A DNA stretch of 37,473 nucleotides from Candidatus Omnitrophota bacterium (GTDB lineage Bacteria; Omnitrophota; Gorgyraeia; Gygaellales; Profunditerraquicolaceae), in the NCBI GenBank assembly GCA_003644385.1, contig QNCD01000006.1:1-37473 (forward strand), in the 5' to 3' direction. A model generated the notes under the pieces. It searched no databases and had not been told where the DNA came from. It saw nothing but the letters and a program-made list of their open reading frames with translations. Position numbers and translations under genes: made by a program. Every line of letters starts with the position of its first letter. Position 1 is the stretch's first letter. Below, piece by piece: positions 34,947 to 37,473 of this stretch.

Positions 34947-35720
34947 TTATTTTTCCTGCGCTATTCTTTGCCCTGCCAGCGCATTTGGTTTATTTGTCCT
35001 TATCTTTGCCAATTCCCAGCTATAGTCGTAAAGATGCAAGCCCTTGCTTACGGCAATAATTTCACCGTCTTCTACGCCGATCTCTTCGGCCATGTATTGT
35101 TTTACCAGCTGCAGCCCTCCTAAATTCGAAGGAAAGCCGCCCCAGAGATCCCAGGAACGGAAATATAAAATAAAAATTAACTTTCCGTAGCGTATGCGCG
35201 TATCAATCAACCTCAGGCACGGCGGATCAACCAGCTTAATATCCGAAGGCATTCCGATTTCCATTATTGCCTGATTAGTGCCAAAGCCTTTTTCTTTATA
35301 AATTCTAATTACTTCTTCTATCTGATTAACCTCAAGCGGCATTTCCCTAATCATATCCTTGCCGCCAGCGCTTTCTTTAACTTTAACCTTAGGCTCTACG
35401 AGCCTTTCGCCATAAGTATAATCTTCGGTCTCGGTTTTTACGCCAGTCATCAGGTAATTTAAATAACCCTGGATATACTCCATGTCGGTTGGCGCCGGAA
35501 TACTCATACCCTCGGGAATTATGGGAATAATCTGATGACCGGGTTTTTTAACTCTTATTGTTACAAAATCAAATTCCAGGCGCTTCTGTCCTTCGTAGCT
35601 GCCTCTGGTTATGGTATAAACATGCCCTTTGTCTAAAATATAAGCAAGGCACTGAAACCAGGCATCATCCAGATCAAAAGCATCAATAAAAACCGGCTCT
35701 AAAAATTCTCTTTCGTCCAT
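34947..35720 (-). CDS. thyA: Thymidylate synthase, archaeal ThyA-like type
   Basis: Expected reaction: dUMP to dTMP with methylene-tetrahydrofolate. Of 257 residues, the C-terminal part carries the ThyA catalytic set: Cys168 in DPPCLRL, Arg188 and Asp191 in FRSWDLWGGFPSN, Asn199, and His229/Tyr231 in GLHLYDY. YTYGERL precedes it as in ThyA. The N-terminal part (YILDKGHVYTITRG) is unlike E. coli ThyA and closer in style to the methanogen-type enzyme. A nucleotide hydroxymethylase of the same fold is an alternative. The ATG is only 8 bp after the tRNA-like element, with a weak ribosome site. Confidence 0.78.
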   Translation of the reverse strand: MDEREFLEPVFIDAFDLDDAWFQCLAYILDKGHVYTITRGSYEGQKRLEFDFVTIRVKKPGHQIIPIIPEGMSIPAPTDMEYIQGYLNYLMTGVKTETEDYTYGERLVEPKVKVKESAGGKDMIREMPLEVNQIEEVIRIYKEKGFGTNQAIMEIGMPSDIKLVDPPCLRLIDTRIRYGKLIFILYFRSWDLWGGFPSNLGGLQLVKQYMAEEIGVEDGEIIAVSKGLHLYDYSWELAKIRTNKPNALAGQRIAQEK

Positions 35721-35728
35721 CTTTTTTC

Positions 35729-35804
35729 TGGAGCGGGCGAACGGAATCGAACCGTCATATATAGTTTGCCTCGTCTATTTACTAAACTGATAACGGGAAC
35801 CCGC
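35729..35804 (-). other. Degenerate tRNA-like element with encoded CCA
   Basis: Exactly 76 nt with CCA at 35729-35731. The acceptor GCGGGTT pairs with CGCCCGC at five positions plus one wobble, and the T arm GACGG-TTCGATT-CCGTT is perfect with the loop at the right place. The 3' half resembles tRNA-Gly. However, the D arm is poor, base 8 is C, and no 7-base anticodon loop with T33 can be formed; the nearest stem (ATAG/CTAT) gives loop CGAGGCA with G where T33 should be. It is best called a tRNA pseudogene or tRNA-like RNA. It sits after tRNA-Gly, the place of the fourth tRNA in Thr-Tyr-Gly-x clusters. Confidence 0.5.
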
Positions 35805-35820
35805 AATCAAATTTTCTCAT

Positions 35821-35891
35821 AGCGAGCGATGGGAATCGAACCCACATATATGGCTTGGAAGGCCATTGTTCTACCATTGAACTACGCTCGC
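35821..35891 (-). tRNA. tRNA-Gly (TCC)
   Basis: 71 nt on the minus strand. Acceptor GCGAGCG pairs with CGCTCGC, discriminator T. D arm TAGTTCAATGGTAGAAC, anticodon arm ATGGC-CTTCCAA-GCCAT with anticodon TCC, T arm TGGG-TTCGATT-CCCA. CCA is not encoded. Confidence 0.96.
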
Positions 35892-35977
35892 ACATTTGTC
35901 AATAAATGCAGGAGAAGGCTACTTCAATTCCTCTGTGTTATGCCCGCGATTATAATTATATCCCGATAGGCACTATG

Positions 35978-36156
35978 GTTAATTCACACGCTATTACTTG
36001 TTAGTGAATTACACCGCGAAGCAATGCTGCTTGAGTGCCACCAGAATTTTCTACTTTCCAAAAAACAGGTATGCACTCCGCTCGCTATTTTGCTTGTCGC
36101 AAAATTACGCTCGCTTGAGTGCCACCAGAATTTTCCTTGTCGGAAAATTCTGGTGG
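35978..36156. repeat. Hairpin and direct-repeat region between tRNA-Tyr and tRNA-Gly
   Basis: No gene is visible in 35892-36150. It holds an 8-bp inverted repeat TAATTCAC/GTGAATTA (35980-35987, 36004-36011), a 23-bp direct repeat (36029-36051 and 36113-36135), a 7-bp hairpin ATTTTGC-ttgtc-GCAAAAT flanked by direct repeats CGCTCGCT (36079-36115), and a perfect 15-bp hairpin (36122-36136 with 36142-36156) with the same loop ttgtc. The last includes the CCA end of tRNA-Tyr. CGCTCGC also equals the tRNA-Gly acceptor, so tRNA-derived fragments seem to have been copied here. Confidence 0.8.
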
Positions 36157-36436
36157 GTAGGAGAGGATTCGAACCTCTGAAGCACAAGTGCAGCAGATTT
36201 CAAGTGCCCTCGAGTTGCCTCAAGGCTTGGACTATCTCATCACCATGACCTATTTAAGGCTTTAGGTGGTAGGCGCTTAGTCTCTGCACCTTTCCGCCAT
36301 AGAATCGACGGACTTGGCTCAGGATTACCCCAAGTATTCCGGGGCTTCCCTGAATTCACCTACTTTTTCATTCTGCCTTTCAGCAGAACGCTGCTTTCAT
36401 ACAGTCTGCCCCCTTTGGCCACTTGGGTACCTACCC
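36151..36436 (-). tRNA. tRNA-Tyr (GTA) interrupted by a group I intron
   Basis: Two exons, 36401-36436 and 36154-36200, with CCA encoded at 36151-36153. Joined, they give acceptor GGGTAGG/CCTACCC with discriminator A, D stem CCC/GGG, anticodon arm GCAGA-CTGTAAA-TCTGC with anticodon GTA, a long class II variable arm (TGCACTTGTGCTTC) and T arm AGAGG-TTCGAAT-CCTCT. All fit bacterial tRNA-Tyr. The intron lies between anticodon bases 35 and 36 (GT/A). Confidence 0.94.
36201..36400 (-). mobile_element. Group I intron in tRNA-Tyr, 200 nt, no ORF
   Basis: Core helices can be traced on the minus strand (intron numbering). P1 is exon CTGT with GCAG (7-10), with a U-G wobble at the 5' splice site. P2 TTCTGC/GCAGAA. 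P3 GTAGG/CCTAC (38-42, 128-132). P4 TCAGG/CCTGA. P5 CCCC/GGGG. P6 TCCG/CGGA. P7 GACTA/TAGTC. P8 ACCTA/TAGGT. P9 CTTGAG-GCAA-CTCGAG with a GNRA tetraloop. The terminal base is G (position 200, omega-G). The core segments CCTGAGCCAAGTCC and GTGCAGAGACTA resemble tRNA introns of subgroup IC3. No endonuclease is encoded. Confidence 0.93.
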
Positions 36437-36459
36437 ACTCAAACATTTGTTTATCATTA

Positions 36460-36535
36460 TGGAGCTGGCGAAGGGAATCGAACCCCCGACCCGCGGTTTA
36501 CAAAACCGCTGCTCTGCCTGCTGAGCTACGCCAGC
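36460..36535 (-). tRNA. tRNA-Thr (TGT)
   Basis: 76 nt including encoded CCA (36460-36462). Acceptor GCTGGCG pairs with CGCCAGC, D stem GCTC/GAGC, anticodon arm GCGGT-TTTGTAA-ACCGC with anticodon TGT, T arm GGGGG-TTCGATT-CCCTT. It begins one base after the nnrD stop codon, so it is probably processed from the same transcript. Confidence 0.96.
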
Positions 36536-36536
36536 G

Positions 36537-37400
36537 TTAACTGCATTTTTTTACCGCTTCCGGGATACTCTCAATTACATCCGAAGCAATCAAGCTGATT
36601 TGTGTCTTCTTTTTTGCAGCTAGGTCTCCGGCCAAGCCATGAAGATACACCGCATATTTAGCAGCCTCAAAACTATCTAACCCTTGCCCGAGAAACGCGG
36701 CAATCATTCCGCTTAAAACATCTCCGCTTCCTGCTGTCGCCATTCCTGGATTGCCAGTACGGTTTATATAAAATCCGCCTTGATAATCCACCACCAGCGT
36801 ATTATGGCCTTTTAAAACCAAAGTAAGCTTATAATCACTGGCAAATTTTTTTGCGATCCCCGGCCGGTTATTCTGTATTTTTTTCACACTTACTCCTAAT
36901 AACCTGGCCATTTCACCGGGGTGCGGAGTCAAAATAAAACGGTGTACGGTGTTCGGTGTACGGCGCAATAGATCTAAATGACCGACTAAAGCATTCAGGC
37001 CGTCTGCGTCAATTACTGCAGGCTTCTTTAACTTTCTGATCACCTTGTGTATTAAATTCTGAGTAGACTTATTTTGCGTCAGCCCCGGGCCGATAACCAA
37101 GACATCGGTTTTTTTTATAAAATCTTCTAGTTTTTTAAATCCGCTTAAGCTTAAAGTCCCGCTGCTCGTTTCAGCAAGAGGCAGTATCATTGCCTCTTTA
37201 GGTTTTATTTTTATAATTGCGCTGTTTAAGCTTTTGGGTATACCCAGCGTAACTAATCCGCTGCCACTACGCATTACAGCCTGAGCGCATAAAACCGCAG
37301 CGCCTGAAAATACGCTTGAGCCGCCTAAAATAAAAATATGCCCGAAGTCGCCTTTGTGGCTGCTAAGCTTTCTGCGTAATAATCGCGTTGGCAACCGCAT
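36537..37400 (-). CDS. nnrD: ADP-dependent NAD(P)H-hydrate dehydratase
   Basis: Repairs hydrated NADH/NADPH using ADP. The 287-residue ribokinase-like protein has HKGDFGHIFILGGSSVFSGAA, the VLVIGPGL segment, PAVIDADGLNAL, ILTPHPGEMARLLG, and the catalytic/ATP loop GNPGMATAGSGDVLSGMIAAFLGQGL. The NnrE epimerase domain that is often fused at the N-terminus is missing. Residues ~145-154 (LRRTPNTVHRF) are encoded by 7-bp tandem repeats and inserted just before the conserved ILTPHPGEM. The start overlaps the acpS end by 38 bp, an arrangement consistent with the frequent acpS-nnr gene pairing. Confidence 0.94.
   Translation of the reverse strand: MRLPTRLLRRKLSSHKGDFGHIFILGGSSVFSGAAVLCAQAVMRSGSGLVTLGIPKSLNSAIIKIKPKEAMILPLAETSSGTLSLSGFKKLEDFIKKTDVLVIGPGLTQNKSTQNLIHKVIRKLKKPAVIDADGLNALVGHLDLLRRTPNTVHRFILTPHPGEMARLLGVSVKKIQNNRPGIAKKFASDYKLTLVLKGHNTLVVDYQGGFYINRTGNPGMATAGSGDVLSGMIAAFLGQGLDSFEAAKYAVYLHGLAGDLAAKKKTQISLIASDVIESIPEAVKKCS
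36940..36967. repeat. In-frame heptamer tandem repeat inside nnrD
   Basis: Plus-strand units CGGTGTA, CGGTGTT, CGGTGTA and CGGCGCA, period 7, 28 nt. They encode the extra RRTPNTVHR segment. Confidence 0.88.
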
Positions 37401-37473
37401 AATTTTTTATATGAGAAATCGAAACATACACTTTTATTTTTTTATTTTCGCCCTTGCGTACAACACAACAGGG
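37363..37473 (-). CDS. acpS: Holo-ACP synthase, 3' end only
   Basis: The open frame enters from the window edge and ends at TAG (37363-37365), giving the last 36 codons. KKIKVYVSISHIKNYAVANAII matches the C-terminal vSiSH...A.A strand of AcpS, which attaches phosphopantetheine from CoA to acyl carrier protein. The neighbour nnrD is a common partner. With only 36 residues seen, the call rests on this one motif and the context. Confidence 0.62.
   Translation of the reverse strand, partial: PCCVVRKGENKKIKVYVSISHIKNYAVANAIITQKA

Noticed and set aside
35729-36100. tmRNA with its 3' end at 35729
   Set aside because: The acceptor is not of the alanine GGGG type, a 5' partner is found only 76 nt away, and no tag-peptide reading frame is seen.
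35984-36248. Several short frames in the hairpin region
   Set aside because: Their codons come from direct repeats and the antisense of tRNA-Tyr; the RNA and repeat explanation is better.
36314-36598. Plus-strand open frame across tRNA-Thr and the intron
   Set aside because: It runs antisense through the tRNA-Tyr intron, tRNA-Thr and the nnrD end; no ribosome site or protein family is visible.

Overview
This is a bacterial chromosomal segment in which every protein gene and tRNA gene I can support lies on the minus strand, so transcription runs from high to low coordinates. GC looks moderate to low by eye. The genes are mostly housekeeping. Promoters are sigma-70-like (TTGACA-17-TAAAAT), groESL carries a perfect CIRCE operator, and there are type IV pilus and PilZ genes. 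No taxonomic marker fixes the lineage. The archaeal-like phosphoglycerate-mutase-family gene beside hom/thrC, the GuaB3-type IMP dehydrogenase and the many short tandem or palindromic repeats inside reading frames suggest an uncultured candidate phylum such as Omnitrophota. That assignment is an inference with modest confidence.

Layout in the direction of transcription, from high to low coordinates. (a) 37473-34500: the end of acpS, nnrD, a tRNA cluster (Thr-TGT, Tyr-GTA split by a 200-nt group I intron, a hairpin-repeat region, Gly-TCC, and a degenerate tRNA-like element), then an archaeal-type thyA and a PilZ gene. (b) 34530-17550: gpsA, tRNA-Pro(GGG), a second PilZ gene, then a tightly packed series with many ATGA-type overlaps: hom, thrC, coaB (stand-alone), an apgM-family gene that probably supplies homoserine kinase, cstA, lysC, cimA, valS, nadC, pilT and uvrB. 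Together hom, thrC, lysC, cimA and the apgM-like gene serve aspartate-family and isoleucine-precursor synthesis. (c) 17446-16080: coaX, a broken response-regulator gene and a 155-bp inverted-repeat element. (d) 16080-10945: CIRCE-controlled groES-groEL with a strong terminator, then guaB3-guaA with its own promoter. (e) 10830-1: dnaE carrying an endonuclease-containing intein, an HU gene with its own promoter, hisS, aspS (lacking the usual GAD insert), a LysM lipoprotein, phoH and a 7TM-HD phosphohydrolase that runs off the window.

The most unusual signals are four. First, a complete group I intron sits inside a tRNA-Tyr anticodon, and the same window also holds a protein-splicing intein. Second, short period-8 and period-7 tandem repeats, and a GC-rich palindrome, are embedded in frame in at least six conserved enzymes (hisS, nadC, thrC, valS, nnrD, gpsA), with relatives in the intergenic gaps. 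Third, GMP synthetase has a histone-H1-like Lys-rich N-terminal tail of about 64 residues whose start is fixed by the neighbouring stop codon. Fourth, a 155-bp MITE-like inverted-repeat element supplies the last codons of a decaying response regulator. No gene-free stretch exceeds 300 bases. The longest gaps are 35892-36150 (repeats and hairpins), 13834-14054 (promoter, leader hairpin, terminator, repeat) and 16080-16255 (promoter and inverted-repeat element).
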